Below, in pieces: positions 36,167 to 45,800 of a DNA stretch of 64,000 bases (the first letter of the stretch is position 1; each line of letters begins with the position of its first letter). Made by a program: the position numbers and the translations under genes. The notes under the pieces were generated by a model that saw only the letters and a list, made by a program, of their open reading frames with translations, had not been told where the DNA came from and did not search any database. Source of the DNA: Martelella mediterranea DSM 17316 (GTDB lineage Bacteria > Pseudomonadota > Alphaproteobacteria > Rhizobiales > Rhizobiaceae); contig NZ_CP020330.1 of the NCBI RefSeq assembly GCF_002043005.1, positions 3,924,001 through 3,988,000 of the forward strand, in the 5' to 3' direction.

Positions 36167-37120
36167 ATGACCTTCGATATCGCACAGAAGAGAATCTGGG
36201 TCGCTGGCCATCGCGGCATGGTTGGCACTGCCGTCGTCCGCCGCCTGGCCGGGGAGAACTGCGAGGTGATCACCGCCGGACGCGATACGGTCGACCTGAA
36301 GCGACAGGCCGAGGTCGAGGCGTTCATGGCCGATGCGAAGCCCGACGCGGTGGTGATGGCTGCGGCAAAAGTCGGCGGAATCCTCGCCAACGACACCTAT
36401 CCGGCGGATTTCCTTTACGACAACCTGATGATCGAGGCGAACATCTTCGAAGCCGCCCACAGGAGCGGCGTCGACCGCTTTCTGTTCCTCGGTTCGTCCT
36501 GCATCTATCCGAAATTCGCCGAACAGCCGATCCGCGAGGATTCCCTGCTGACGGGTCCGCTGGAGCCGACCAATGAATGGTATGCGATCGCCAAGATCGC
36601 CGGCATCAAGCTCGCCCAGGCCTATCGCCGGCAGCATGGCCGCGACTATATCTCGGCGATGCCGACCAATCTCTACGGCCCGGGCGACAATTACGACCTG
36701 AATTCGAGCCATGTCATGCCGGCGCTGATCCGCAAGGCGCATGAGGCCAAGGCCTCCGGCGCGAAGGAGATCGTGGTGTGGGGCACCGGCACGCCGCTGC
36801 GCGAGTTCCTCCATGCCGACGACTGCGCCGACGCGCTGGTCTTCCTGCTGAAGACCTATTCCGGCGAGGAGCACGTCAATGTCGGCTCCGGCACGGATAT
36901 CTCGATCCTCGATCTTACGAAGCTGGTCTGCAAGGTGGTCGGCTTTGAGGGCGACATCGTCCACGACCTCTCCAAGCCCGACGGCACGCCACGCAAGCTG
37001 ATGAGCGCCGACAAGCTGCGCGGCATGGGCTGGTCCCCCAAGATCAGCCTCGAGGACGGTATCCGCGACGCCTATGACGCTTTTCTCTCGGGGAATTTTT
37101 CCGCGCGCGCTCTCGGGTAG
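36167..37120 (+). CDS. fcl: GDP-L-fucose synthase
   Basis: The 317-aa SDR epimerises and reduces GDP-4-keto-6-deoxymannose to GDP-L-fucose with NADPH. VAGHRGMVGTAVVRRL is the NADPH fold; FLGSSCIYPKFA and NEWYAIAKIAG hold the catalytic Ser, Tyr and Lys; TNLYGPGDNYD and the C-terminal DGTPRKL are substrate-binding. Start ATG 36167 has GGAAGA upstream. Gmd and Fcl without nearby fucosyltransferase suggest that the sugar is used by a polymer locus elsewhere. Confidence 0.94.
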   Translation: MTFDIAQKRIWVAGHRGMVGTAVVRRLAGENCEVITAGRDTVDLKRQAEVEAFMADAKPDAVVMAAAKVGGILANDTYPADFLYDNLMIEANIFEAAHRSGVDRFLFLGSSCIYPKFAEQPIREDSLLTGPLEPTNEWYAIAKIAGIKLAQAYRRQHGRDYISAMPTNLYGPGDNYDLNSSHVMPALIRKAHEAKASGAKEIVVWGTGTPLREFLHADDCADALVFLLKTYSGEEHVNVGSGTDISILDLTKLVCKVVGFEGDIVHDLSKPDGTPRKLMSADKLRGMGWSPKISLEDGIRDAYDAFLSGNFSARALG

Positions 37121-37162
37121 AAAACGGCGCTCGCGAGACAGAACGACCAATCCTCGTCATAA

Positions 37163-38200
37163 GGTGTCCTTGGGAGCTTCGCAGCGGCTGCCGACCGTCT
37201 CAACACCACCCAGTCGGCAATCTCGAAGCGGGTGCAGGAGCTGGAACAGCAGTTCAGCGTCGAAATTTTCGACCGGTCAAAGCGCACAGCGCGCCTGACA
37301 GAGAAGGGCGCGGAAATCCTGCACTATGCCAAGTCCCTGCTTGAGGAGCGCGACAATTTCATCGAGCGCGTCAGCTCAAACCAGGTTTTGATCCGGCACT
37401 TCCGGATCGGGGTCACGGAGCTGACCGCCATGACCTGGCTTCCCCAGCTCGTGAAGGAAATCAAGACAGAATATCCGCGCGTCAGCATCGAACCGGAGGT
37501 CGAACTCAGCGCGACGCTTTTCGACCGCCTGATGGACGATACGATCGATCTGATCGTCATTCCCGACGTGTTCAACGATTCGCGCTGCGTCGTGACGCCG
37601 CTGAAGGCCGTGGAGAATGCCTGGATGTGCGTCCCGGAACTTGATCCGGGCGGGGAAACCTTGTCGCTCGAGGATCTTTCAAATTTTACCATGCTGGTTC
37701 AAGGCACCCGCTCCGGCACGGGTCTTATCTACGGCCGCTGGCTTGCCGAGCATAATATTATCCCCTCCAAGACGATCTATTGCGAAAGCATGTTGGCGCA
37801 GATCGGCTTCACGGTTTCAGGCCTGGGCGTCAGCTATCTGCCCGTACCGGTGACCCGGCAGCTCGTTCGGGACGGAAGACTGAAGCACCTGGCCATGCGC
37901 GGCGATCTGCCACACATTCGCTACGCCGTGCTTTACCGTCACGACCGTAGTTCCAGTTTCAAGAAACGCATTGCCGAAATGGCACAACAATGCTGCGACT
38001 TTCGCACCTTCTTCGCCGAATCCAGCCAGCCTCCAACGTGCTCCATGCCGAGCAAGTATCCCAACCACCGCACCTTCGGCTATGGTTCTGGCGCAGGACG
38101 CTTCCACCTTGACCGAAGGCGCTCCAGTCTCTCTTGCCACTATGTCTTGGTCTCCACGCATTCTGCCAGTTGCGCCACCACCGTTCCCCAGCCATCGTGA
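37163..38200 (+). pseudogene. LysR-family regulator, 5'-truncated
   Basis: In the frame of 37232 the sequence from 37163 encodes GSFAAAADRLNTTQSAISKRVQELE, the core of a LysR helix-turn-helix, but a TAA at 37160-37162 precedes it and no ATG, GTG or TTG lies before the GTG at 37232, inside the recognition helix. About twelve N-terminal residues are missing. The effector domain (to about 38027) looks intact (VSGLGVSYLPVPVTRQLVRDG, written here in part). A 57-residue tail after FFAESSQ does not resemble LysR. It lies just after fcl, so insertion of the gmd/fcl segment may have cut it. Confidence 0.75.
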
Positions 38201-38613
38201 AACCCGAGCTCTTCATGTTTCTCGCGATCGGCATGACTTTTATGCAGCGCTTGCGCGCGGTAATGTGTGCCGTCTGGATGATCGGAAAGGGTGATGATCG
38301 CCGTCACAAAGCCGTTTGCGGCAGGTCGCCAGCCTCCGGTCAGCGCGTTCGTATAAATGATGCGTTCCCCGGCCAGCACATCGAGAAAGCAGGCCGAGAG
38401 GTGCGGCGCGAACGGCCCGTCATTCTCGCTCATTTCAGTGACGAACGCTCCGCCGGGTCGAACGTCCAGACTGACGACGCGGCAGATCAGGGGATGTGGT
38501 ATCCACCATTTTGCAAGGCGTTCCGGATCCACCCAGGCGTTCCAGACGCGATCCCGCGGCGCCTTGATGATCCGGGATACTTCGAGATCGAGTTCAGCGG
38601 TCACTGTCTGCAT
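38140..38613 (-). CDS. SRPBCC (AHSA1-like) domain protein
   Basis: The 157-aa protein has the START/AHSA1 fold: IIKAPRDRVWNAWVDPERLAKWW at the N-terminus, here split by the usual strand, then VVSLDVRPGGAF and a C-terminal long helix ending FHDGWGTVVAQLAECV. The fold encloses a hydrophobic cavity; the ligand is unknown. It is the third gene after the DHFR-like and ArsR genes and overlaps the ArsR stop by 20 bases. ArsR-SRPBCC pairs are common in Proteobacteria. Confidence 0.88.
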   Translation of the reverse strand: MQTVTAELDLEVSRIIKAPRDRVWNAWVDPERLAKWWIPHPLICRVVSLDVRPGGAFVTEMSENDGPFAPHLSACFLDVLAGERIIYTNALTGGWRPAANGFVTAIITLSDHPDGTHYRAQALHKSHADREKHEELGFHDGWGTVVAQLAECVETKT

Positions 38614-38959
38614 TTCTGCCCTCCTGTTCCAGCATTACAAAAGCCTCCAGCCGATCGGCCTGTGCTTCCCATATTTTTCTCTGCTCCGCCAACCACCGCT
38701 CGGCATTGGAAAGGCCTGGTCCGTCGATCACGCAGGTACGGGTTCGCCCAGACTTTCTGGTCCGGATCATCCCGCTGTTTTCAAGAAGCCGAATATGCTT
38801 CATGAATGAAGGCAGTCCCATGTCGAAAGGACTTGCGAGTTCGCTGACGCTGGCCGGCCCCTGCCCGAGGCGGGCAATGACGGCACGGCGCGTCGGGTCG
38901 GCGAGCGCCAGGAAGATCGAACTGAGATCGTCGGACATCTGCGAGGCGGCTGTTGCCAT
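38594..38959 (-). CDS. ArsR-family winged-helix regulator
   Basis: The 121-aa protein has the ArsR helix-turn-helix: FLALADPTRRAVIARL, then ASVSELASPFDMGLPSFMKHIRLLE and the wing GMIRTRKSGRTRTC. No metal-binding cysteine pair typical of ArsR is seen in the recognition helix, which fits the ligand-unknown group paired with SRPBCC proteins. ATG 38959 follows GAGGAG by 8 bases; a TTG at 38974 overlaps the preceding gene. Confidence 0.9.
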   Translation of the reverse strand: MATAASQMSDDLSSIFLALADPTRRAVIARLGQGPASVSELASPFDMGLPSFMKHIRLLENSGMIRTRKSGRTRTCVIDGPGLSNAERWLAEQRKIWEAQADRLEAFVMLEQEGRNADSDR

Positions 38960-38970
38960 CAACCTGCTCC

Positions 38971-39615
38971 TCAATCCTGTGCGGCGCCGGCCAGATTGGT
39001 CTGCCCGCGCACATATGTTCCAGCCGATCCATTGCCCGTGTTCTCAAGACGGCACATGATGAGACCCGATGGCGTTCGCTCCTCGGAAAGAAGTTTGAAA
39101 CCTGATGGCGCTTGCGTGTCGCCAAACAGCTTTCGCCCCTGGCCCACAATCACCGGCGCGATCGCGATACGCAGTTCATCGACGAGGTTCGCAGCCAGAA
39201 GAGACCGACCCAATCTGCCGCTGCCATGCACCTGAAGTTCGCCGCTTTCCTCCCGCTTCAGGGCGGCGACCGAGGCTTCAACATTGCGGTCCAAAACCGT
39301 GACCGGCCCCCAGGCGACATCGACTGGGGAGGTGGCCGCGACATACTTATGAAGCGTGTTGAGCCGGGCGGCGTTGCGATCGGCTGAATCGGTAATGGCG
39401 GGCCAGACAGCCGAAAACTCTTCATAGGTCCATCTTCCGAACAGAAATCCGGATGCTGTCGCCGCCCATTCTTCCACGCGTTTCTCCAGGGTCGCATCAA
39501 CGAAGGGCACAAACCAGCCACCGCGTTCGAAACCATCCGACCGATCCTCATCGGGGGATCCCGGGCCCTGATAGACCCCATCGAGCGACAGGAAATTCAA
39601 AATGACAACGCGCAT
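38971..39615 (-). CDS. DHFR-like (RibD C-terminal domain) reductase
   Basis: The 214-aa protein has the RibD_C fold: MRVVILNFLSLDGVYQGPG, GFLFGRWTYEEF, GELQVHGSGRLGRSLL and EELRI-type ADVELRIAIAPVIVGQGRKLF in the form LVDELRIAIAPVIVGQG. Members are annotated as dihydrofolate-reductase-family proteins; function is mostly unknown. ATG 39615 follows CGGAGG. It heads a three-gene operon with ArsR and SRPBCC genes and has a palindromic site in its promoter. Confidence 0.87.
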   Translation of the reverse strand: MRVVILNFLSLDGVYQGPGSPDEDRSDGFERGGWFVPFVDATLEKRVEEWAATASGFLFGRWTYEEFSAVWPAITDSADRNAARLNTLHKYVAATSPVDVAWGPVTVLDRNVEASVAALKREESGELQVHGSGRLGRSLLAANLVDELRIAIAPVIVGQGRKLFGDTQAPSGFKLLSEERTPSGLIMCRLENTGNGSAGTYVRGQTNLAGAAQD

Positions 39616-39631
39616 TCCAGCCTCCGGCATA

Positions 39632-39655
39632 ATAGTTTTCCTTTTAGCCAACTAT
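39632..39655. promoter_or_regulatory. candidate ArsR operator
   Basis: ATAGTT-N12-AACTAT forms an interrupted dyad 17 bases upstream of the DHFR-like start codon. ArsR proteins of the SRPBCC-linked group bind dyads of this type, so autoregulation of the operon is likely. Confidence 0.45.
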
Positions 39656-39849
39656 CATGCCCGAATACTTCGCTCAAGAGGAAAGTGAAGTCCAAACGTT
39701 CCCGGTATTAAGGGATGCTCCTGAAGCGCTAGGATCGAAGCGAAGGCTAACCCACCCTGGGCTCTTTTACCGCTCGTGGCATTCAGCTTTGCCCGTCTTC
39801 TGTATATGCTTGCCCGCGCGGAACATTTTACGGGGAGGCTCTTGTAGTG

Positions 39850-40800
39850 ATGGGCGGAACGGAGAACGCATCAGGGTTCAGCGATTTTCTGCTGGAACTT
39901 TACCATGACGCCTCGGAATGCACGCCCGACGAACTGCGTCTGCGCGTACTGAATAACCTGCAGCGCTTCATTCCCTTCGATTCCGGTGTGTGGGGCGGCG
40001 GCTGGGCTGACGGCCGGCTGGTCACGGACCTGACCGTCCTCAACCAAAGCGAGGCGATATTGGGCGAATGGGACACTGTCGCCCAGGAGGATGCCTTCTG
40101 CGACCTGACGCTCAACCGCCTCGGCGCGACCGCCCGCTTCGATGACGTTCCTGACTATCGCGCAAGTCTAGCGTACAACGAGCATTGGCGGCGCTTTGAC
40201 GCCTCGCATATGATGGCGACAATTGTCGGGGAGAAAACCGACGGCTATGTCAGTTTCGTTGGACTTTGCGCGGACGACAGGCCGGGGACGTTCTCCGATG
40301 CCGAGCGCATGTTCAAGCAGATGCTTATGCCGCACCTGTCCCAGGCGCTGCGTATGAACCGGGAACTATGGACCGGCCGGGCGGCCTTCGAACATGAGGC
40401 AATTGCATTGGTGGACCGGCAAGGCTGGGTGCTGTGCACACAAGGTCCGTTTCACGATTTTGCCGGGCAAGAGTGGTCTGGGCATATCGCCCGGCTCCCG
40501 GCTGACGTGATGATACTGCTCAATCAGGGCAAACGTTGGCGCGGGGAACGTCTCGATGTGCGCATGTCCCGGTTTGGCAGTAATCACTTCGTTCACATGT
40601 CGGTTCATCCGACACTTTCGGGCCTGTCCCGACGCGAACGCGAGGTCGCCGGATTATTCTCATCCGGCATGACCAACAAGCAGGTGGCGCGCGCCCTGGG
40701 CACATCACCATCCACCGTGCGCAACCAGCTCGTACGTATCTACGAAAAGCTTGGCATCTCCAGCAAGGCGGAACTTGCGAGACTTGTCGGCGGCAGGTAG
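39850..40800 (+). CDS. LuxR-family transcriptional regulator
   Basis: The 316-aa protein has a C-terminal LuxR helix-turn-helix (LSRREREVAGLFSSGMTNKQVARALGTSPSTVRNQLVRIYEKLG, split by family convention into LSRREREVAGLF and STVRNQLVRIYEKLG). The N-terminal 230 residues look GAF-like but lack the tryptophan/tyrosine/aspartate set of AHL-binding domains, so a quorum signal is unlikely. GTG 39847 directly before ATG 39850 is an alternative start; GGGGAGG lies upstream. It may control the secreted-protein genes that follow. Confidence 0.78.
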   Translation: MGGTENASGFSDFLLELYHDASECTPDELRLRVLNNLQRFIPFDSGVWGGGWADGRLVTDLTVLNQSEAILGEWDTVAQEDAFCDLTLNRLGATARFDDVPDYRASLAYNEHWRRFDASHMMATIVGEKTDGYVSFVGLCADDRPGTFSDAERMFKQMLMPHLSQALRMNRELWTGRAAFEHEAIALVDRQGWVLCTQGPFHDFAGQEWSGHIARLPADVMILLNQGKRWRGERLDVRMSRFGSNHFVHMSVHPTLSGLSRREREVAGLFSSGMTNKQVARALGTSPSTVRNQLVRIYEKLGISSKAELARLVGGR

Positions 40801-40816
40801 CGCGCCTCTCACGCGT

Positions 40817-40838
40817 CAATAGAGCAAACGCTCTATTG
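40817..40838. promoter_or_regulatory. perfect palindrome, operator or terminator-like stem
   Basis: CAATAGAGC-AAAC-GCTCTATTG has 9-bp arms. It is 17 bases after the LuxR stop and 55 before the next start. No T-run follows, so a TetR-type operator for the 40893 gene is as likely as a terminator. Confidence 0.45.
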
Positions 40839-40892
40839 TCAATCGCCCCTGAACCCGGGATACCCTTGCAGTTCACAGGAGGTGAACTGACC

Positions 40893-41747
40893 GTGTTTGG
40901 AAACAGACAAGCCCCCAGAGATGCCATGGCGGCCATCGCCGCAGCGTTTGCCTTGTTGGCGAGCGTCGCCCAGGCCGAGATCGACGGGTCCGGCCCTGAT
41001 GCCTGGCGGGTAACGGGAGTTGCGCCGAACGACGTTCTCAATGTCCGCATGGGACCAGGCGCCGGCTATCCCGTGATCGCGACCTTCGCGCATGACCAAC
41101 GCGAGCTGCAGCAGATCACCTGCGTGCCCTTCTACACAATGGCGCATTTCTCGGCGATGACCGAAGCCGAACTCGATGCCCTGCCGCCGCGCTGGTGCCT
41201 CATGCGCACTGCCGATCTGGCTACCGCCGGCTGGGTGGCGCAACGCTACCTGATCGTCGATTTCGACGATGACATCCTGTTCGGAAATAGCGGAGCGCAT
41301 GAGGAACAAGAGGAAGTGGTGGACGTCGAGAAGATTCTCCCCGCCCCCACGACCGGCCCGCAGGCGTGGTCAGGCGATGACCTGATCGAACACGCGCGAG
41401 CGCTCGTCGCGGCGCTCTATGACTATGATGACCATGGCGTGGGGCTTAGCCATCGCGATCCGTCCGCGCCCGACGTGTTTTTCTCCACCGGATTCAGGAA
41501 TGCGCTGCGATCGCGCCCACCCGGCGCGGACCTGCTCATTGGCGCGCAGGATTTTCAGGGCAGCGTCTCCGAACCGGTTCCCGACCCCGATCAGCCCATG
41601 TTCCGGGGCATGATCACCATCAATGTCGAGGTTGAGAATTTCGGCAAGACGCACACGGCCGTCTTCCGCCTGCGCGGTGACGCCACGCGACCCGACGCAC
41701 CCTTGCGCATCTTCCGCATCGAACACGACGGATGGTCGTATCCATAA
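40893..41747 (+). CDS. secreted SH3-domain protein, unknown function
   Basis: The 284-aa product has a signal peptide (DAMAAIAAAFALLASVAQAE region, cleavage about residue 28) and an SH3b-like repeat with VLNVRMGPGAGYPVIATF, a cell-wall or ligand-binding fold. After an acidic linker (AHEEQEEVVDVE) a second domain of about 130 residues begins near WSGDDLIEHA and ends in a beta-rich FRIEHDGWSY. I recognise no family for it. GTG 40893 follows a perfect AGGAGGTGA. The next gene also encodes a secreted protein. Confidence 0.75.
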   Translation: MFGNRQAPRDAMAAIAAAFALLASVAQAEIDGSGPDAWRVTGVAPNDVLNVRMGPGAGYPVIATFAHDQRELQQITCVPFYTMAHFSAMTEAELDALPPRWCLMRTADLATAGWVAQRYLIVDFDDDILFGNSGAHEEQEEVVDVEKILPAPTTGPQAWSGDDLIEHARALVAALYDYDDHGVGLSHRDPSAPDVFFSTGFRNALRSRPPGADLLIGAQDFQGSVSEPVPDPDQPMFRGMITINVEVENFGKTHTAVFRLRGDATRPDAPLRIFRIEHDGWSYP

Positions 41748-41768
41748 GCGCATGAAAGGACCCGCTCA

Positions 41769-42314
41769 ATGAACTTGAACCAAGCGCCTCGCCTGGCAAC
41801 CGTCGGCCTCGTCCTCTGCCTGATCCAGCCCGCACAGGCCCAAATCGCAAGAACGCCGGTCGGCACGGTCGATGCTACCATCGATGGCACGTCCTATTCG
41901 GGCGAAACACTCGATATCCCATCAGAGGGGACGTCGACGGCTGAATTCCGATCCATGGGGCCGGTGACGTCCATTTCCATCCAGGCACACAACCCCGAGG
42001 CCGAAAGCATCATGCGCGACGTCCTAACGATCGAGGTTTCGCTGATGGGTGGCGATGCATCGTCCTCCATCATGGATGTTTCCGTTTCCTGGTGGCCGGA
42101 CGGGATGAGCGAACCTTTCTACCTCAGTGAAGATAGCGGGACGCCCCCCGAGATCGTCTTTGATGCGCTTTCGTTGGAAGACGGAGCCGCCGCCGCTCAA
42201 GGCCGCTTCTCGGCTGTCGTCTGCCGCAGGGACAGCATGTTTGCGGACGCTGATAAGAACGACTGCCGACAGGTTGAGGGCGCCTTCGATACGGATCTGC
42301 GCAAGGCCGATTGA
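41769..42314 (+). CDS. secreted protein, unknown function
   Basis: The 181-aa product has a signal peptide (residues 1-24, PAQAQ) and a mature part of mostly beta strand with a long acidic segment. No enzyme motif is seen. Two cysteines (VVCRRD and NDCRQV) may form a disulfide. AAAGGA precedes the ATG, 21 bases after the SH3-protein stop, so the two are probably co-transcribed. It converges on the lipoprotein gene. Confidence 0.65.
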   Translation: MNLNQAPRLATVGLVLCLIQPAQAQIARTPVGTVDATIDGTSYSGETLDIPSEGTSTAEFRSMGPVTSISIQAHNPEAESIMRDVLTIEVSLMGGDASSSIMDVSVSWWPDGMSEPFYLSEDSGTPPEIVFDALSLEDGAAAAQGRFSAVVCRRDSMFADADKNDCRQVEGAFDTDLRKAD

Positions 42315-42342
42315 GACGGTTTTTTGGGCTTGCCAATCGAGA

Positions 42343-42822
42343 TCAGTCTCGAACCATGACGAAGCGGATGTCGTCCTTGGTGCTGCCGTAGACGCGGTCG
42401 CGGTAGGAATCGATGGGCAGGTCGAACGAACCGATATTCGGCGTCGCGATGGCGGACAGGATGATCGTGCGACCCTTGCGTTCCCAGCCATTGATGCGGC
42501 TGACGCCGTTGATGCTGCCGAGACCCTCGACCAGGTTGCAGGCGAATGTGCTGACGCGACCCTTGTGCGGGTCGAAGGCGCTCGCCTTGAACTCGATCGA
42601 GCAGTTGCGTTTCGTTGGGCCGATTGCCGGGTACATTTTCCATTTCCCCACAACCGAGTCCTTCATCTCCTTTTGCGCGGCCGCAGTCGACTGGTAGCCG
42701 GGCGCGGTCGAGACCGATGGCACGGAACCGTCCGATACCTCGCAGCCGGTCAAGCCGGCGACAATCAGAAGACCTGCCCCGGCCAGGATTGGCGAGGCGA
42801 CGTGAGAATGAGCGCGTTTCAT
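42343..42822 (-). CDS. Inh-like lipoprotein next to the autotransporter protease
   Basis: The 159-aa product has a lipobox LTGC and should sit on a membrane. The mature part matches the AprI/Inh inhibitor pattern: VVGKWKM, then a Cys in NCSIEF, a second Cys about 27 residues later in FACNLV, and the closing INGWERKGRTIILS. Inh proteins block serralysin metalloproteases. Here the neighbour is a serine protease, so either the target differs or the fold is reused. The link is an inference. ATG 42822 follows AGGGG. Confidence 0.6.
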   Translation of the reverse strand: MKRAHSHVASPILAGAGLLIVAGLTGCEVSDGSVPSVSTAPGYQSTAAAQKEMKDSVVGKWKMYPAIGPTKRNCSIEFKASAFDPHKGRVSTFACNLVEGLGSINGVSRINGWERKGRTIILSAIATPNIGSFDLPIDSYRDRVYGSTKDDIRFVMVRD

Positions 42823-42860
42823 GACATTGTTTCCCCTGTTTTGAGCTTGCACGTGGTTCT

Positions 42861-45800
42861 CTAGAATTTGAGGCTGGCATTGGCGGAAAAGATCTGGCTG
42901 GTGAGATTGTCCCGGAGCTCCGCATCGTAGCTTGCACCAAAGGTGAAACGATCCGACGCGATGGCATTGACGGAGACGCGGCCGATAAAGGCATTGCGCC
43001 CGATATCCGCGCCGGATGCATCAAAGCCGCTGCCGAAGATGGCAAGGCTCGAGGACCGGTCCAGATCGCCGAAGTCATGGCGCCAGCCTGCGCTCAACAC
43101 CGGCTCCAGCTTCAGCCCGTTATCGAATGTAAAGCGATGCGAGGCGGACAAGGCCAGCGTGGCCTGCGTTTCGGAGAAGGTTTCATCCGGCAATGACAGC
43201 GCGAAGAGGCTTCCCGTCTCGGTCATGGCATCGCGGTGGAAACCGCGATAGCCGAGCGTGGCGGATGGCGTCAGGGTCAGCGCCGCCATTTCGAATTCCT
43301 GAAAGGCACTGACTTCGGCAAAGCCGCCCATGCCGTGACCCGAGGCGTTGGCCATGGCGGCATACTTGCCGAGCGTGGTCAGCCGACTGGTCGAAAGGTC
43401 GCCATAGGAAAGCCCGCCGCGTACGGCCACGGTCGGGCCGGCGGTTTCAAACGTGGCATAGGCTGCGGCTTGGTAGGTGCCGATATTGCCGTCGCCGTTC
43501 GCATTTGCCGAAACGTCGGCATATTCATAGGAACCCGCGATGCCGGCAATGGTCTGCCCGAAATGCCAGTCAATACCGAACGCGCCATTGTTGGCGTTGA
43601 CGTCATAGCCAGAGATTGCGCCGGATGAGGCCACGTCCGTATGGGCATGGTTGCCGCTGACCCAGACCTCGCCGGTGCCATAGGGCGTTCCCGTCTCGGA
43701 AAGCCATCCGGTGGCAAGGCCCATCTGGCGCTCGCCGATGCGGTCGGCGAATCGGCCGATGGCGCGGACGGCGCTGGTACCCATTTCGGCATGGATCTGG
43801 CCGGTCAGCGACGAAAGCCCTCCGGCAAGCGCCTCGATGTCGGCTGCATAAAGTGCGTTGAAACTTTCATTATAGGCGGCATCGGGACGCACGCCCGCCG
43901 GAGGCCGGCTTCTGTCGATCGCACCGCCCAACGCCTTTTCGTTTTGCGTGGCGGAGATGCCGAAGACGGAAAGATCGGCATAGCGCTCCGGCGTGGCGGC
44001 CAGGGAAAGAGCATCCGCTGCGTAGAGCACATCGAAACGCGTGCCCGGCGCAAGGCCCTCATCCGGCTGGTCCAGGCCAGAGAAACTGCCCGTAACGCTG
44101 CCGTCTGCGACCTGAACAAAGGTGAAAAGTTCGCCGGGCATTGGCGTGAAGGCATTGGTGGCGGCGCCGGAAATGCCGCGCAACCGCGGTTGAAGGGTGC
44201 CGTTGGCGGCGATGTCATTGCCCGCGCCGGTCACGAGAAGACGGTCGTAATTGCCGGCCCCGTTCTCTGTCCCCGTGCCATCGACATCGATTTCCATGGT
44301 TGCCGTCGGCGCAAGGCTCACATTGCCGGCAATGGTCATCGTTCCGGGCGACTGTCCGGGCGCAAGCGTGCCGTCGACCTCCACAGCGGCTACAACGCGC
44401 CCGGTACCGCCAAGCGTGCCGTTTCTGCCGACATGCAGTTCCGGTGTCGTCAGGGCGCCATCAACCGCCAGCAGTCCGTCCTCGACGCCCGCGGCCTGCC
44501 TGAAGGTTGCGGCGTTGAGGATGGAAAGCGTGCCGCCGCCCTGCTTCTCAAGGCTTCCATCGCTCGTAAACGAAACGATCCAGGTCGTGTCGGAACCGTC
44601 CGCGCCGACCGCGTAAACGCCTTCGCCGGTCATGCCGACCGGGCCGACCGAAAGCGCGCGGTCAAGCCGCACCAGCCCCCAACCATAGACAGCGTCAATT
44701 CCCGCAGCGCCGAGATCCTCGGCGGTCATGAACAGGATTTCGACGATTTCCGCCGGGGTGAAGCTCGGATAGGCCTCGGTCAGGACGGCGACGGCGCCGG
44801 ACACATTCGGCGCGGCCATCGACGTGCCTGAGTAGGAATCATAGCCACTGGGAACCAGATCTTCAGGGACGGTCGAATAAATACCGCTATCCGCTCCTGA
44901 TGGCTGATCACCGCCCGGCGCGGCAATACACCACTCTTTTGCAACACCGCATCTGTTGGAATAGCTGGAGATCTGATTATAGGCATCGAGCGCGACGACG
45001 ACGACAATTCGACCGCGGGCAATGCCATCTTGTTTTTCCGCAGCCGCCAGTGCTTCGGCGGACGTGAAGCTGAGGTCAAGCCCGGTGCCATGATCATCAT
45101 AGACCAGACTGCCTGACGAGTTCGTAGCCGCTTCATTTTTCGGCTGAATGAAGGGGAAAAGGCCACTGCTGAAAGGATTTTCCGCAAGTACTGGAGCCTC
45201 AAGGAATTCATTGCCCGCAGACATGACGATGATCTGCCCGGCATCAAGGCTTTGCTTCATGGCCTTGGCGTCTGCCATGAACTGAGCTTGCGCCCCGACA
45301 GGTATATCCCAGGTTTCTTGATCCGGTTCAGCATTGGATCCGAAGCTGCCATTGATCACCTTCACATCCGAAAACTGCGACAGATATTCAAACCCTACAG
45401 TATCGGGAACGCGTGAACCGGTGATGGGCTCGCAGGTTCCATTCAATAGGGATGGCCCGCAATACTGCAAATCATCGATATCAAAATCCTCGCCGTCGAC
45501 GAAGACCTCGCCATCGCCTCCCGGTATCGCTCCAACGGAGAGAATCGTGGCCTGAGAGGCGACACCCTCCATGCCGAAGCCGTTACGACCTGCACCAATA
45601 ATCCCGGAGACATGGGTTCCATGACCATCGATATCATAGGGGTCATCCGGGCCTTGTTCGAAAGCGGCCTCAAACTGTTCTTGGGTCAGGTGCTCGCCCT
45701 CGACACTGGGGTCAAACCAGTAGAGGTAGCTTTTTGAACGAGGATCGACGCGGCCTTCGAATTCAGGGTGAACAGTCCCGTTGGGGCTAAGCGCAATGCC

